From the NCBI RefSeq assembly GCF_946479975.1, contig NZ_CAMLIX010000003.1, positions 4,854-68,853 on the forward strand: a DNA stretch of 64,000 nucleotides. The letters run 5' to 3'. Position 1 is the first letter of the stretch. Every line of letters begins with the position of its first letter. The DNA comes from an uncultured Flavobacterium sp. GTDB lineage: Bacteria > Bacteroidota > Bacteroidia > Flavobacteriales > Flavobacteriaceae. Made by a program: the position numbers and the translations under genes. Shown piece by piece: positions 17,545 to 26,985 of the stretch. The notes under the pieces were generated by a model. It was not told where the DNA came from, made no database searches, and saw nothing but the letters and a program-made list of their open reading frames with translations.

Positions 17545-18585
17545 ATGCGAATAGAAATGGACCTGAAATTAGGATTTAAAGACGTAATGTTTAGACCAAA
17601 AAGATCAACGCTAAAAAGCAGATCTGAAGTCACATTAGAGCAAAACTTTAAATTTTTGCATAGCACCGCAACGTGGACAGGAATTCCAATCATGGGCGCA
17701 AACATGGACACGGTTGGAACTTTTGAAATGGCTCAGGTTTTGGCAAAAGAAAAACTTTTTACCGCCATTCATAAACATTACACTTTAGAAGAATGGAATA
17801 ATTTCCTGAAAAATGTATCATCTACTTTTTACGATTATATTGCGGTAAGCACTGGAACAGGAAAAGATGATTTTGAAAAAATCGGACAAATAATTACTGC
17901 AAATCCTTTGCTTAAATTTATTTGTATTGATGTTGCAAACGGCTATTCGGAGCATTTTGTTCAGTTTTTAAAGAAAACCCGAAAACAATATCCTGATAAA
18001 ATCATCATAGCAGGAAATGTAGTTACTGGCGAAATGACCGAAGAATTGCTTTTGGCTGGTGCCGATATAGTAAAAGTCGGAATTGGACCAGGTTCTGTTT
18101 GTACAACTCGGGTAAAAACAGGTGTTGGTTATCCCCAATTATCTGCAATTATAGAATGTGCCGATGCTGCACACGGATTAGGCGGACACATAATAAGCGA
18201 CGGTGGCTGTACAACTCCGGGCGATGTTGCAAAAGCTTTTGGCGCAGGTGCAGATTTTGTAATGTTAGGCGGAATGCTTGCTGGGCACACAGAAAGCGGT
18301 GGCGAACTGATCGAAGTAAAAGGCGAAAAATTCAAACAATTTTACGGAATGAGTTCCAAAACGGCAATGGACAAACATGCTGGAGGCGTTGCAGAATACA
18401 GAGCCAGCGAAGGAAAAACAGTTCAGGTTCCGTTTAAAGGAGATGTGATTTATACTGTTTTGGATATTTTAGGCGGAATAAGAAGCACTTGCACGTATGT
18501 CGGCGCTTCAAGATTAAAAGAATTAACTAAACGAACGACTTTTATCCGCGTAAGCGAACAAGAAAATCAAGTTTTTACAAAATAA
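17545..18585 (+). CDS. guaC: GMP reductase
   Basis: This enzyme reduces GMP to IMP with NADPH and release of ammonia, feeding guanine nucleotides back to the purine pool. The 346 residues form an IMPDH/GMPR TIM barrel. Catalytic Cys186 sits in [11 protein letters not shown], and [13 protein letters not shown] and the [13 protein letters not shown] flap follow. There is no CBS pair, which separates it from IMP dehydrogenase. A second Met at residue 5 (MDLKLGF) is a possible alternative start. The GNAT gene begins 2 bases after the stop, indicating an operon. Confidence 0.94.
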   Translation: MRIEMDLKLGFKDVMFRPKRSTLKSRSEVTLEQNFKFLHSTATWTGIPIMGANMDTVGTFEMAQVLAKEKLFTAIHKHYTLEEWNNFLKNVSSTFYDYIAVSTGTGKDDFEKIGQIITANPLLKFICIDVANGYSEHFVQFLKKTRKQYPDKIIIAGNVVTGEMTEELLLAGADIVKVGIGPGSVCTTRVKTGVGYPQLSAIIECADAAHGLGGHIISDGGCTTPGDVAKAFGAGADFVMLGGMLAGHTESGGELIEVKGEKFKQFYGMSSKTAMDKHAGGVAEYRASEGKTVQVPFKGDVIYTVLDILGGIRSTCTYVGASRLKELTKRTTFIRVSEQENQVFTK

Positions 18586-18587
18586 AT

Positions 18588-19091
18588 ATGATTCAAATTA
18601 CCCAAGCATCGATTGAAGATATTTCTAAAATTCAAGAGATTGCAAATATTACATGGCCAATAACGTATGGCGAAATTCTAACAACGGAACAATTAGATTA
18701 TATGTTAGATCTAATTTATTCTGACGAAGCGCTTTCAAAGCAAATTCAGAATAAAGAACAATTGTTTTATATGATTTCAGATTCCGAATCAATAATTGGT
18801 TTTATCGGAATTGAACATAATTATAATAAGGAACCTGTAACGAAAATTCATAAGATCTACCTTTTACCCGAAACACAAGGAAAAGGATATGGCAAAATAG
18901 TTTTCGAAGAAATCGGAAAAATGGCTTCAGAAAATAATTCCAAAACACTTTTATTAAACGTAAACCGTTTTAATACAGCTCTGAATTTCTACAAAAAACT
19001 AGGTTTCGAAATTAAAGAAACGGTTGATATAGAAATTGGAAATGGGTATTTGATGGAGGATTATGTGATGGAGAAGAGTTTAATTTTTTAG
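18588..19091 (+). CDS. GNAT-family N-acetyltransferase
   Basis: The 167-residue protein has the GNAT acetyl-CoA-binding signature LPETQGKGYGKIVFEEI (about 93-109) preceded by strand 4 (KIHKIYLL) and followed by LLLNVNRFNTALNFYKKLGFEI, the motif B region. The substrate cannot be deduced. It is probably co-transcribed with guaC, only 2 bases upstream. Its stop codon overlaps the stop of the convergent gene by 4 bases, so no terminator separates the two. Confidence 0.85.
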   Translation: MIQITQASIEDISKIQEIANITWPITYGEILTTEQLDYMLDLIYSDEALSKQIQNKEQLFYMISDSESIIGFIGIEHNYNKEPVTKIHKIYLLPETQGKGYGKIVFEEIGKMASENNSKTLLLNVNRFNTALNFYKKLGFEIKETVDIEIGNGYLMEDYVMEKSLIF

Positions 19092-20212
19092 TTGTAATAT
19101 TCTATTTTTCTTTCGGCAACGAAAGTTGGCTCTATATCTAGTGTTCCTTCAAGAAACATGTTGCATTTTATCCAGTTGTTATAGCTGTCGTATTCGTAGG
19201 TGTAATAGAGTTTTTTAATACCTAGAGTTTGTTCAGGATAATTAGGAATAAATTCTTTTTCAATTATATCACCTTGTTCGTTAAATGTTTTTAGAAAGTT
19301 CCTTGTAGGACTAGAAATTTCTCCTAGTCCTGTGACATAATATTTTACTTTTTCGACATAATCTTTTGTGGAGTGATAATTATACTCTTCTTTAGCTACT
19401 ATTTTTTCGCAGCCATACATGGTTGTTTGTATTATCCTACCTTGTTGATCGTATTTATATTGTAATTGCAAGTCGCTGCAAAAAGGACTTTCTGTGCCCA
19501 TATCTGTATAGGGCATTTCGTCGGAAAAATCACCTCCCAAGATTTTCTGGTTGGTTACTTGTCCCTTACTGTCATAGGTGAAAATTTTAGTTGTAAATAA
19601 ATCTTCATTGTTGGGTAATGTATCCTTTATAACTTCGCCAAATCGATATACAATATATTCTTTTTCTTCAACTACTTTTCCTAGATTATCATAGTTATAA
19701 ACGTACAATTGTGAGTCATATTCCTGTACTACTTTTCCATTTGCATCTTTTCGGATGTTTTTTTGGATATATTTTTTATTAAATTTCACTAACAAATTTT
19801 TATTTGATACAGGATAATATGGCTTTAAACTAGTTTTGTATTTACTTTTTGTAATTCTGTCACTTTCGTCATATTGATACTCTTGAGAATCTTTAACATC
19901 GATTTCTAATGAATAATTCTTGGTCTCACCTCTTTGGATTGTTTTAATACTACCATATTTATCGACGAACATATATTTATACATTTGAATATCACTAGAT
20001 GGGATGCCTTTTAGTAAGTTTTTATTAGATGAAATTCGTTCATTTTCATTAAGTTTCATGAATACTCTTTTTACTGAACCTTTTAAATGTTTGCCGTAAT
20101 ATTCATTATTTATTTCGCATAAAGTACCTCGATACACTTTGTTGGTTTGAGCACTGGAAATTCTCGGGATAAATATCAAAATGACAAAGTAATATTTAAA
20201 AAATATTTTCAT
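19088..20212 (-). CDS. Secreted protein with YD-like repeats, unknown function
   Basis: This 374-residue protein has a signal peptide ending near ISSAQ. The mature part is built from repeated beta-hairpin units with patterns such as YQYDESDRITKSKY, YVYNYDNLGKVVEEKEY, FTYDSKGQVTNQK, YKYDQQGRIIQTTMYG and YTYEYDSYNNWIKC. These resemble the YD repeats of Rhs/Tc toxins and wall proteins, but it is short and has no toxin tail. It is likely a periplasmic or surface solitary repeat protein. It overlaps the convergent GNAT gene end to end by 4 bases. Its base composition is more AT-rich than its neighbours. Confidence 0.75.
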   Translation of the reverse strand: MKIFFKYYFVILIFIPRISSAQTNKVYRGTLCEINNEYYGKHLKGSVKRVFMKLNENERISSNKNLLKGIPSSDIQMYKYMFVDKYGSIKTIQRGETKNYSLEIDVKDSQEYQYDESDRITKSKYKTSLKPYYPVSNKNLLVKFNKKYIQKNIRKDANGKVVQEYDSQLYVYNYDNLGKVVEEKEYIVYRFGEVIKDTLPNNEDLFTTKIFTYDSKGQVTNQKILGGDFSDEMPYTDMGTESPFCSDLQLQYKYDQQGRIIQTTMYGCEKIVAKEEYNYHSTKDYVEKVKYYVTGLGEISSPTRNFLKTFNEQGDIIEKEFIPNYPEQTLGIKKLYYTYEYDSYNNWIKCNMFLEGTLDIEPTFVAERKIEYYN

Positions 20213-20511
20213 AAGTAAGTATCTAATTTTAGGTTTTGTTCGGTATAAATATTTCTTTTTGAGCTAGTTATGCATTATATGGGTTTGAAGTTTGGGCATT
20301 TGATTTAATTGAAAAAAATAGTATCAGGATATAAAAAAAAAAGCTAAAAAATAATTTTACAGAATGAGTAATCTTTTTTTTTGTGAAGATGAAAAACTTT
20401 ATCATTATTTTTTTGTCCAATTGAAGAAATTGAAAACAATGTCAGGTTTATTAATAGAAATAGAGGAAAAGCTTTCATCGTTGATATTTAGTTTATTTAT
20501 TTTTTTCGAGT
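20213..20511. other. AT-rich spacer, nothing recognisable
   Basis: About 300 bases of very AT-rich sequence lie between two minus-strand genes. I see no ORF with coding character, no hairpin terminator and no repeat shared with the rest of the window. Confidence 0.5.
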
Positions 20512-21090
20512 TTAACTCACAATGACATCATGCGCAAACAACAACCCTTTCACTTCATTCAAAGAAAAAACAGCTTTTTTCAATTTAGTTTTTGATGGAT
20601 CGATTGTGTAATTATAACTCGTTTTAAAATCGGCTTTGTTGGCGATGGCTTTATTAAATTCTGCACGGTACAAATCACAGTTTTCGAATAGAACTCCTGT
20701 AAGATCAGTTGTCATAAAATCGACAGCAACTAAACTACAATTGGTAAAAATGGTCCCCTTTATTTTTAAAGTATAAAACTTCGAAAAATCTAAAATACAA
20801 TCGTTAAAACCAATTTCAAAAATCAATTTATCGCACATTGCAAAATTGACCTCTTTAATTTCGCATCGATTGAAAGTTGCAGTTCTAAAAGCCACGTAAT
20901 TAATTTTAGCTTCAGTAAAAATACAATCATTAAAAACGCAGTCGATAAAAGTAACGGCAAGAAAAGTGCAGGCAGAAAAGTTACAATTATTAAAAATACA
21001 GCATTCGAAGTCCTTAAAATTAAGATCGTCTTTGGCGTAAATAATCGTATTGTATTCTTTATCAAGAAAATATTCGCTTTCTTTTTTCAA
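20512..21090 (-). CDS. Pentapeptide-repeat protein, TTG start
   Basis: The 192 residues form a right-handed quadrilateral helix: tandem A/C/N-(D/N/A)-(L/F)-x-x units are visible (FNNCNFSACTFLAVTFIDCVFNDCIFTEAKI, then GVLFENCDLYRAEFNKAIANKADF), closing with the SYNYTIDPSKTKLKKAVFS cap common in flavobacterial members. Related proteins (Qnr type) mimic DNA and bind gyrase, but most have no known target. No ATG is available: the best start is TTG at 21090 (LKKESEYFLDKEYN). The frame stays open upstream to a stop at 21235-21237 without any ATG, GTG or TTG, so either TTG is used or the native start has been lost. Confidence 0.75.
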   Translation of the reverse strand: MKKESEYFLDKEYNTIIYAKDDLNFKDFECCIFNNCNFSACTFLAVTFIDCVFNDCIFTEAKINYVAFRTATFNRCEIKEVNFAMCDKLIFEIGFNDCILDFSKFYTLKIKGTIFTNCSLVAVDFMTTDLTGVLFENCDLYRAEFNKAIANKADFKTSYNYTIDPSKTKLKKAVFSLNEVKGLLFAHDVIVS

Positions 21091-21246
21091 CTCTTTCTTA
21101 TAATTATTTGAGAGTGAAAAGATAATAATTTGCTGTAAAATATTCTGAATAAATTCGAAATGATTTTGTTTTTTATTCCCAATTTTAATCAGAATTTGAT
21201 GTAGCTTTACACTTATTTTTTTAAGTAAAACATATTATTTTATTAT

Positions 21247-22656
21247 ATGGAAGCAACAAGAAAGGAACATGATTTTTTAGGAGAATTAGAAATCCCAAAT
21301 CATTTATACTACGGAATCCAGACTTTTAGAGCGGTTGAAAATTTTAATATTACAGGAATTCCAATTTCAAAAGAGCCTTTGTTTATCAAAGCTTTAGGAT
21401 ATGTAAAAAAAGCCGCCGCGCTGGCCAATAAAGATTGTAATGCAATCGATCCTAAAATCGCAGAAGCAATTTGTTATGGAAGCGATCAGGTTATTGCTGG
21501 TAAATTTGATCAGGAATTTGTGAGCGATTTAATTCAGGGTGGCGCAGGAACTTCTGTAAATATGAATGCGAACGAAGTTATTGCCAATATCGGATTGGAA
21601 TATCTTGGTCATAAAAAAGGAGAATACAATTTTCTGCATCCTAATAATCATGTCAATTGTTCGCAGTCGACAAATGATGCTTATCCATCTGCGTTTAGAA
21701 TTGCTTTGTATTTAAAAATGGACACTTTTATTAAAACTTTAGCTGGATTAGAAGTTGCTTTTGCTAAAAAAGGCGAGGAGTTTAAAGAAGTTTTAAAAAT
21801 GGGAAGAACGCAGTTGCAAGATGCCGTGCCAATGACTTTAGGACAAGAATTTAAAGCTTATGCCACAACAATTGGCGAAGATATTCAGCGCTTGAAAAAT
21901 GCTCAGGAATTATTATTGGAAATCAACATGGGAGCAACAGCGATTGGAACAAAAGTAAATGCTCCGGAAGGTTATCCAGAAATCTGCGTAAAATATTTGG
22001 CAGAAGAAGTTGGAATTCCGTTAACGCTTTCTCCAGATTTGATTGAAGCAACAGTTGACACAGGCGCTTATGTTCAGATTATGGGAACTTTAAAACGTTC
22101 TGCGGTTAAGATTTCTAAAATCTGCAATGATTTAAGATTATTAAGTTCGGGGCCGAGAACTGGTCTTAACGAAATCAATCTTCCTGCTCGTCAGCCAGGT
22201 TCGTCGATTATGCCGGGAAAAGTAAATCCGGTAATTCCTGAAGTGGTAAACCAAACTTGTTTTTATGTAATTGGTCAGGATTTAACCGTTACAATGGCGG
22301 CAGAAGCGGGGCAATTGCAATTGAATGTAATGGAACCTGTAATTGCTTTTGCGATGTTTACTTCTTTGGATTATCTTTCAAATGCTATTCAGACTTTAAT
22401 TGATAAATGTATCAACGGAATCACAGCAAATGTGGACCATTGTTATAATATGGTAATGAACAGCATTGGAATTGTAACGCAATTAAATCCAATTATTGGT
22501 TACGAAGAAAGTGCGAGTATTGCCGGCGAAGCTTTAAAAACAAATAAAAGCGTGCATCAAATTGCGGTTTTAGAACGAAAATTGATTACTCAGGAAAAAT
22601 GGGACGAAATTTATTCTTTAGAGAATCTGATTCATCCAAAGTTTATCACAAAATAA
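21247..22656 (+). CDS. aspA: Aspartate ammonia-lyase
   Basis: This cytoplasmic enzyme interconverts L-aspartate and fumarate plus ammonia. At 469 residues it has the full length of the class II fumarase/aspartase family. The signature loop with catalytic Ser319 appears as GSSIMPGKVNP; HPNNHVNCSQSTND and GRTQLQDAVPMTLGQEF are further conserved segments. It fits aspartase better than fumarase C by overall similarity of the N-terminus (EHDFLGELEIPNHLYYGIQT), though this remains a judgement by eye. A terminator follows at 22702-22731. Confidence 0.92.
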   Translation: MEATRKEHDFLGELEIPNHLYYGIQTFRAVENFNITGIPISKEPLFIKALGYVKKAAALANKDCNAIDPKIAEAICYGSDQVIAGKFDQEFVSDLIQGGAGTSVNMNANEVIANIGLEYLGHKKGEYNFLHPNNHVNCSQSTNDAYPSAFRIALYLKMDTFIKTLAGLEVAFAKKGEEFKEVLKMGRTQLQDAVPMTLGQEFKAYATTIGEDIQRLKNAQELLLEINMGATAIGTKVNAPEGYPEICVKYLAEEVGIPLTLSPDLIEATVDTGAYVQIMGTLKRSAVKISKICNDLRLLSSGPRTGLNEINLPARQPGSSIMPGKVNPVIPEVVNQTCFYVIGQDLTVTMAAEAGQLQLNVMEPVIAFAMFTSLDYLSNAIQTLIDKCINGITANVDHCYNMVMNSIGIVTQLNPIIGYEESASIAGEALKTNKSVHQIAVLERKLITQEKWDEIYSLENLIHPKFITK

Positions 22657-22701
22657 TTTCCTCAATTTAAGAATCAAAAGCCTCAAACATAAATAAATAA
22701 G

Positions 22702-22731
22702 AAAAAGCAGACTTCTTGGGTCTGCTTTTTT
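22702..22731 (+). terminator. Terminator after aspA
   Basis: An AAAAAGCAGAC stem pairs with GTCTGCTTTTT, followed by more T residues. Confidence 0.85.
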
Positions 22732-22806
22732 AGGTTTTTATGAAATTGTTTATAATTAAATCAAAATTTCTATCCGTAATAAGTACTATTTTTAAAACTC
22801 AATCCT

Positions 22807-22814
22807 TATTTTTG
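22807..22814 (+). promoter_or_regulatory. -7 box of the two-component operon
   Basis: TATTTTTG matches TAnnTTTG and ends 22 bases before the ATG at 22837. Confidence 0.6.
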
Positions 22815-22836
22815 TTGTATATACAAACTTCTCAAG

Positions 22837-23511
22837 ATGAAATTACTAATAGTCGAAGACGAACCAAATCTATTATCGATACTGCGAAAAGGATTTGCCG
22901 AAAACAATAATGAAGTAAGCGTGGCTCTCGACGGTAAAACGGCTCTTGAGATGATTCATAATTATACTTTCGACGTTGTAGTTTTAGACGTAATGCTTCC
23001 AGATATTAACGGAATCGAAATTTGCAGAAGACTTCGTGCCAGTAAAAATTTTGTGCCTATTTTGTTACTTACGGCTTTAGGAACTTCAGAAAATATCGTG
23101 ACCGGCCTTAACGCTGGCGCCGATGATTATTTGGTTAAGCCTTTTAAATTTGGTGAATTAGATGCGCGAGTAAATGCATTGTACAGAAGAGCACATCAGG
23201 AAACAGAGAAAATTGATACGATTACAATTGGTGATTTAGAAATAAACGGACGTGCAAAATCGGTTAAAAGGAATGGAGAAAACATTGTTTTAACGGCTAA
23301 AGAATTTAAACTTTTGTATTATCTAGCAAAAAATACGGGCAGAATTGTGTCCCGCGATCAGATTTTAGATAATGTCTGGGATATTAATTTTGACATGAAC
23401 ACCAATGTTGTAGATGTGTATATAACTTATTTAAGAAGAAAGATCGACAAGCCTTTTGAGACCAAACTTATTCATACCATGAAAGGTTTGGGTTATGTTA
23501 TAAAGCCATAA
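22837..23511 (+). CDS. OmpR/PhoB-type response regulator
   Basis: The 224 residues comprise a receiver domain (about 1-115; acidic pocket Glu7/Asp8, phosphoacceptor Asp51 in VVLDVMLPD, Lys in YLVKPF) and a winged-helix DNA-binding domain (about 125-224, ending KLIHTMKGLGYVIKP). It acts as a phosphorylation-dependent transcription factor. The cognate kinase gene follows after a single base, so the two are translated from one message. The sequence resembles the RprY/CzcR type regulators of Bacteroidota, but the regulon is unknown. A -7 box is seen at 22807-22814. Confidence 0.95.
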   Translation: MKLLIVEDEPNLLSILRKGFAENNNEVSVALDGKTALEMIHNYTFDVVVLDVMLPDINGIEICRRLRASKNFVPILLLTALGTSENIVTGLNAGADDYLVKPFKFGELDARVNALYRRAHQETEKIDTITIGDLEINGRAKSVKRNGENIVLTAKEFKLLYYLAKNTGRIVSRDQILDNVWDINFDMNTNVVDVYITYLRRKIDKPFETKLIHTMKGLGYVIKP

Positions 23512-23512
23512 A

Positions 23513-24895
23513 ATGGATATAAGAAAAAAAATTACCTTTAATTACGTTGCTCTTTCCACCTTTAGTACTTCGCTATTGTGTATCATTGTGTTTTTTTTAT
23601 TTAGAGAAAACAATCGATATCACTTTTTAAAGCGTTTAGATGACAGGTCAAAGATTGTGGCGTCTATTCATTTTCAAAAAGATCCTGAAAAAATAAAATA
23701 TTATAAAAATCTTCAAAAAAATGGACTTGAAGAGTTAATTGAAGAAGAAGAATATGTATTGAAAATCAACAGTCAAAACAGTTTTGATTACAATACAAAT
23801 TTAAATCTTCCCAATACTTTTTACACCAATATTTTAAGCACAGGAAAAGATTCTTACGAAATAGATAATAAATATTACCTCGGACAGATTTTTGAAGAAA
23901 GCGGCCAGCGATATATTGTAATTGTTGGCGCGCGAGACCGTAAAGGAAAAGATACAACGGTTTATATTGTCAAAATTATGGTTTTTGGCGGTATTGCTTT
24001 TGTTATTCTAGCATTTCTTCTGGGTCGGTTTTTGGCAAAGAGAGTGATAAATCCAGTTGCAAGAATTACAAAAGAAGTAAAAAGAATTAGTGCTTCAAAC
24101 CTTCATAATCGTCTTCCAGAAGTTAAAAATTCAGACGAAATATCAGATTTAACGAATACCTTTAATAATATGCTGGATCGACTGGAGACTTCTTTTGAGA
24201 TTCAAGCCAATTTTATAAATAATGCTTCTCACGAATTAAAAACCCCAATAACGACGATTATTGCCGAAGCAGAAATTATGCTTTTAAAAGAACGTCAAGT
24301 AGATGAATACATAGAATCTCTAGGAAATATATACAATCAGGCGTCAAGATTGGGTAACTTAACCGAAAGTCTTTTAAAACTGACGCAGACTGGTTACGAC
24401 GGTCAGAAACAAGTATCGGATGTTGCGAGAATTGATGAACTTTTGTTAGATGTAAAATCTGATTTGGATAAAATTTATCCGGATAATCGCGTGAGCATCA
24501 AAATTGATATTGCGCCAGAAGATTCAAATTTACTATTGCTTCCTTGCAATAAACCTTTATTAGAATTGGCGATCAATAATATTATTACAAATGGCGTAAA
24601 ATATTCTGATAACAACGAAGTATTCGTAAATCTTTCGGCAAATAAAGATAAAATCAAAATTGCTATTAATGATATCGGAATTGGGATTCCGCCAGAAGAT
24701 ATTCCGCATTTATATGAACCTTTCTTTAGAGGTAAAATCGCGACCAAATATATAGGTTACGGTTTAGGACTTCCTTTGGCGTCTAAAATTATCCGAATGC
24801 ATGAAGGAGAACTGCAAGTGCAATCGGAGCAGAATAAAGGTACAATCGTAACGATCATCTTCAAAAAAAGAAATATTAAAAATTCTAATGTTTAA
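23513..24895 (+). CDS. Sensor histidine kinase, partner of the upstream regulator
   Basis: This inner-membrane kinase has 460 residues: TM1 at about 10-30, a periplasmic sensor loop of about 125 residues, TM2 at about 155-173, HAMP (about 175-228), HisKA with phospho-acceptor His240 in NNASHELKTP, and HATPase_c with NNIITNGVKYSD, NDIGIGIPPED and YGLGLPLASKII. The periplasmic part has no recognisable domain and is small. Its start lies 1 base after the regulator's stop, confirming the pair. Downstream genes (a universal-stress-like protein and a bestrophin channel) on the same strand could be part of its regulon (inference). Confidence 0.94.
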   Translation: MDIRKKITFNYVALSTFSTSLLCIIVFFLFRENNRYHFLKRLDDRSKIVASIHFQKDPEKIKYYKNLQKNGLEELIEEEEYVLKINSQNSFDYNTNLNLPNTFYTNILSTGKDSYEIDNKYYLGQIFEESGQRYIVIVGARDRKGKDTTVYIVKIMVFGGIAFVILAFLLGRFLAKRVINPVARITKEVKRISASNLHNRLPEVKNSDEISDLTNTFNNMLDRLETSFEIQANFINNASHELKTPITTIIAEAEIMLLKERQVDEYIESLGNIYNQASRLGNLTESLLKLTQTGYDGQKQVSDVARIDELLLDVKSDLDKIYPDNRVSIKIDIAPEDSNLLLLPCNKPLLELAINNIITNGVKYSDNNEVFVNLSANKDKIKIAINDIGIGIPPEDIPHLYEPFFRGKIATKYIGYGLGLPLASKIIRMHEGELQVQSEQNKGTIVTIIFKKRNIKNSNV

Positions 24896-24978
24896 ATTTA
24901 GAAAATTCTAATTTTAGATTAAGAAAGGTCTAATTCGTTGGCTGTTACTTTGTAAGTATAAACTAAAAGAGTATACTT

Positions 24979-25701
24979 ATGAAAAACTTTCTTATACCAA
25001 CGACTTTAAAAGACGATACAATCTTAGCTGTTAAATCTGCGGTGAATCAGTCAAAAAATACTGAATCAGAAATTATCTTAGTATTAGTTTCAGAAGCGCC
25101 GGATACTTTCTCGACTTCAAGTTTTTTACGTGAAATGCGATCAGGACTTACCAGAAGTCAGGAGGAAGTTCTTGAAACTTGCAGATATATTAGTGAACAC
25201 TCACCAAATACAAAACTAAAAGTCCACAACCAATACGGACTTTCAGCTCCAATATTTAAGCGTTTAATTGAAGCTTTTGCTGTAAAATTGGTTATTCTGA
25301 CACATTCTTATAAACAAGAAACCAAAAAAATCCATCAGTATTTGGTTCAATTGGCTGGTAATCAAAAATGTCCGATTCTACATTTGAGTACAGAAATTAA
25401 TAAAGAAGTTTTCAGCAAAGCACTTTATATTGAAAATTCTACCAAAAGTATTCATGTAAAAGATGTACAGCAATATTTAAGCGAAAATTTCTCATTTGAA
25501 ATCGTTAGTCAGACCGCAAATTTTGATGACAATTACGAAAATGTTGCTCCATTTTTATCTGAAGCCATTTTAAAGCATAAAATTGATATGCTTGTAGAAA
25601 CTAGAAAAGGCGAAAAAATCAAATTTAAAAAAGTTAAGAAAGAAAATGTAAATGAAAAACTGGGACTTCCGGTTCTTTCATTGTACGAAGAGATAGTTTG
25701 A
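24979..25701 (+). CDS. Universal-stress-like protein
   Basis: The 240 residues resemble a UspA fold: an N-terminal MKNFLIPTTLKDDTILAVKSAV segment, then EIILVLVSEAP and VKLVILTHSYKQ strands, with a second shorter half. The ATP-binding GxxG-x9-GS/T motif of UspA is not clearly present, so nucleotide binding is doubtful. It lies 83 bases after the kinase gene on the same strand and 112 bases before the bestrophin gene. Flavobacteria often carry such proteins near signal-transduction genes. Function is not known. Confidence 0.65.
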   Translation: MKNFLIPTTLKDDTILAVKSAVNQSKNTESEIILVLVSEAPDTFSTSSFLREMRSGLTRSQEEVLETCRYISEHSPNTKLKVHNQYGLSAPIFKRLIEAFAVKLVILTHSYKQETKKIHQYLVQLAGNQKCPILHLSTEINKEVFSKALYIENSTKSIHVKDVQQYLSENFSFEIVSQTANFDDNYENVAPFLSEAILKHKIDMLVETRKGEKIKFKKVKKENVNEKLGLPVLSLYEEIV

Positions 25702-25813
25702 GATCTGAGTTTCTAAGATTCTAAGGCTCTAAGTTTTTTAATTTTTAGCCCTCAGAACCTTAGCCTCTTAGTCCCTTAGAAGCTAAAAAAAAAATTAATT
25801 TAAAACCGAAAAT
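25702..25813. repeat. Word-like inverted repeat (ctaaggttctaag family)
   Basis: The left arm (tctgagtttctaagattctaaggctctaag) and the right arm (ctcagaaccttagcctcttagtcccttag) are imperfect complements of each other around a T-rich loop. The same words recur near 46.5, 61.5 and 61.95 kb. Confidence 0.6.
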
Positions 25814-26761
25814 ATGTTATTAAAGAAAAGAATACCAATGAAGTACGTTCTCGGGAAAATTAAAGTAGAAATTGTTCTGGTATTAGCTTATACCATACTA
25901 TTTGAAATTTTTCATCATTATTTTATAACCCTTCCCGTAGATATTCCGATAGCGATTCCGACTATGATTGGAACCATTATTTCCCTTTTGCTGGCCTTTA
26001 AGTCCAATCAAGCTTATGACAGATGGTGGGAAGCGCGTATTGTTTGGGGCGCTGTTGTAAACGATTCCAGAACCTTAATTCGTCAGGTTTTGACATTTTA
26101 TAAAGATCCAGATTTTTCTGTTGAAGCAAGCGAATTCAAAGAAAATTTTGCAAAAAGACAAATTGCGTGGTGTTATAGTTTAGGAGAATCTTTAAGAAAA
26201 AGAGATCCTATAAAACCGCTTCAAGGTTTGATGAGCGATGAGGAAATTAAATACCTCAAAAATCATCAAAATGTACCCAATGCAATTTTGATGCTGCATG
26301 CGAGAGATTTAAGAAATGCAAAAAACGAAAAGAAAATCAACATGTATCAGCAGGTTGAAATTGATAATACATTGTCAAGACTTTGTGATGAAATGGGGAA
26401 GTGTGAGCGAATTAAAAACACCATCTTCCCCACAACATACAGTATGTACATTCGATTAACGTTGTGTTTGTTCATCTTGTTATTACCATTTGGATTAACA
26501 AGTGTGTTGAGCTGGTTTGCAATTCCGTTGATTACAGCGATTGGAGGAGTTTTCTTTTTGATTGAAAGAATGGCAATTCACTTGCAGGATCCGTTCGAAA
26601 ACAGAGCTACAGATACACCAGTAACAACAATTGCCAATACAATTGAAAAAAATATCAAACAAATGCTGAACGAATACCAAAGCGAATTTGATATTCTGAA
26701 CGAATTTGAACTAAACGACGAACCTAAAAAAGTCGAGAAGGGCACTTATTTTGTCTTATAG
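25814..26761 (+). CDS. Bestrophin-family anion channel
   Basis: The 315-residue inner-membrane protein belongs to the bestrophin/UPF0187 family (DUF2892-unrelated), which forms pentameric chloride channels. The conserved core LLLAFKSNQAYDRWWEARIVWGAVVNDSR is intact, and four hydrophobic segments are visible at about 18-36, 42-60, 212-232 and 235-252. MLLKKRIPMKYVLGKIK precedes the first helix; an internal Met at residue 9 is an alternative start. A terminator follows at 26792-26827. Confidence 0.9.
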   Translation: MLLKKRIPMKYVLGKIKVEIVLVLAYTILFEIFHHYFITLPVDIPIAIPTMIGTIISLLLAFKSNQAYDRWWEARIVWGAVVNDSRTLIRQVLTFYKDPDFSVEASEFKENFAKRQIAWCYSLGESLRKRDPIKPLQGLMSDEEIKYLKNHQNVPNAILMLHARDLRNAKNEKKINMYQQVEIDNTLSRLCDEMGKCERIKNTIFPTTYSMYIRLTLCLFILLLPFGLTSVLSWFAIPLITAIGGVFFLIERMAIHLQDPFENRATDTPVTTIANTIEKNIKQMLNEYQSEFDILNEFELNDEPKKVEKGTYFVL

Positions 26762-26791
26762 AAAATAATTTTTGGTCACGTTAATTGTTGG

Positions 26792-26827
26792 CTGGACAGT
26801 GAGTAGTTGCACTGTCCAGTTTTTTTG
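26792..26827 (+). terminator. Terminator after the bestrophin gene
   Basis: A 10-base perfect stem (CTGGACAGTG / CACTGTCCAG) is followed by a T8 run. Confidence 0.9.
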
Positions 26828-26830
26828 TTT

Positions 26831-26977
26831 AAACACATAGAAACATAGTTTTTCTAACCATACAGAAGGCGTTTCACTTGTTTTAATTCATCCCGAAGCG
26901 TCGGGACTATGTGTGAGAAACTAATTTCTTTCTTTATTCTTTAAAGAGTAAAATAAAAACTATGTTTCTATATGTTT
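26831..26977. repeat. Inverted repeat with aaacatagaaacatag arms
   Basis: Arms at 26831-26853 and 26955-26977 are near-perfect complements, enclosing about 100 bases that contain the palindrome CCCGAAGCGTCGGG (26893-26906). It fills the space between two convergent genes. Confidence 0.65.
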
Positions 26978-26985
26978 AAAATTTA

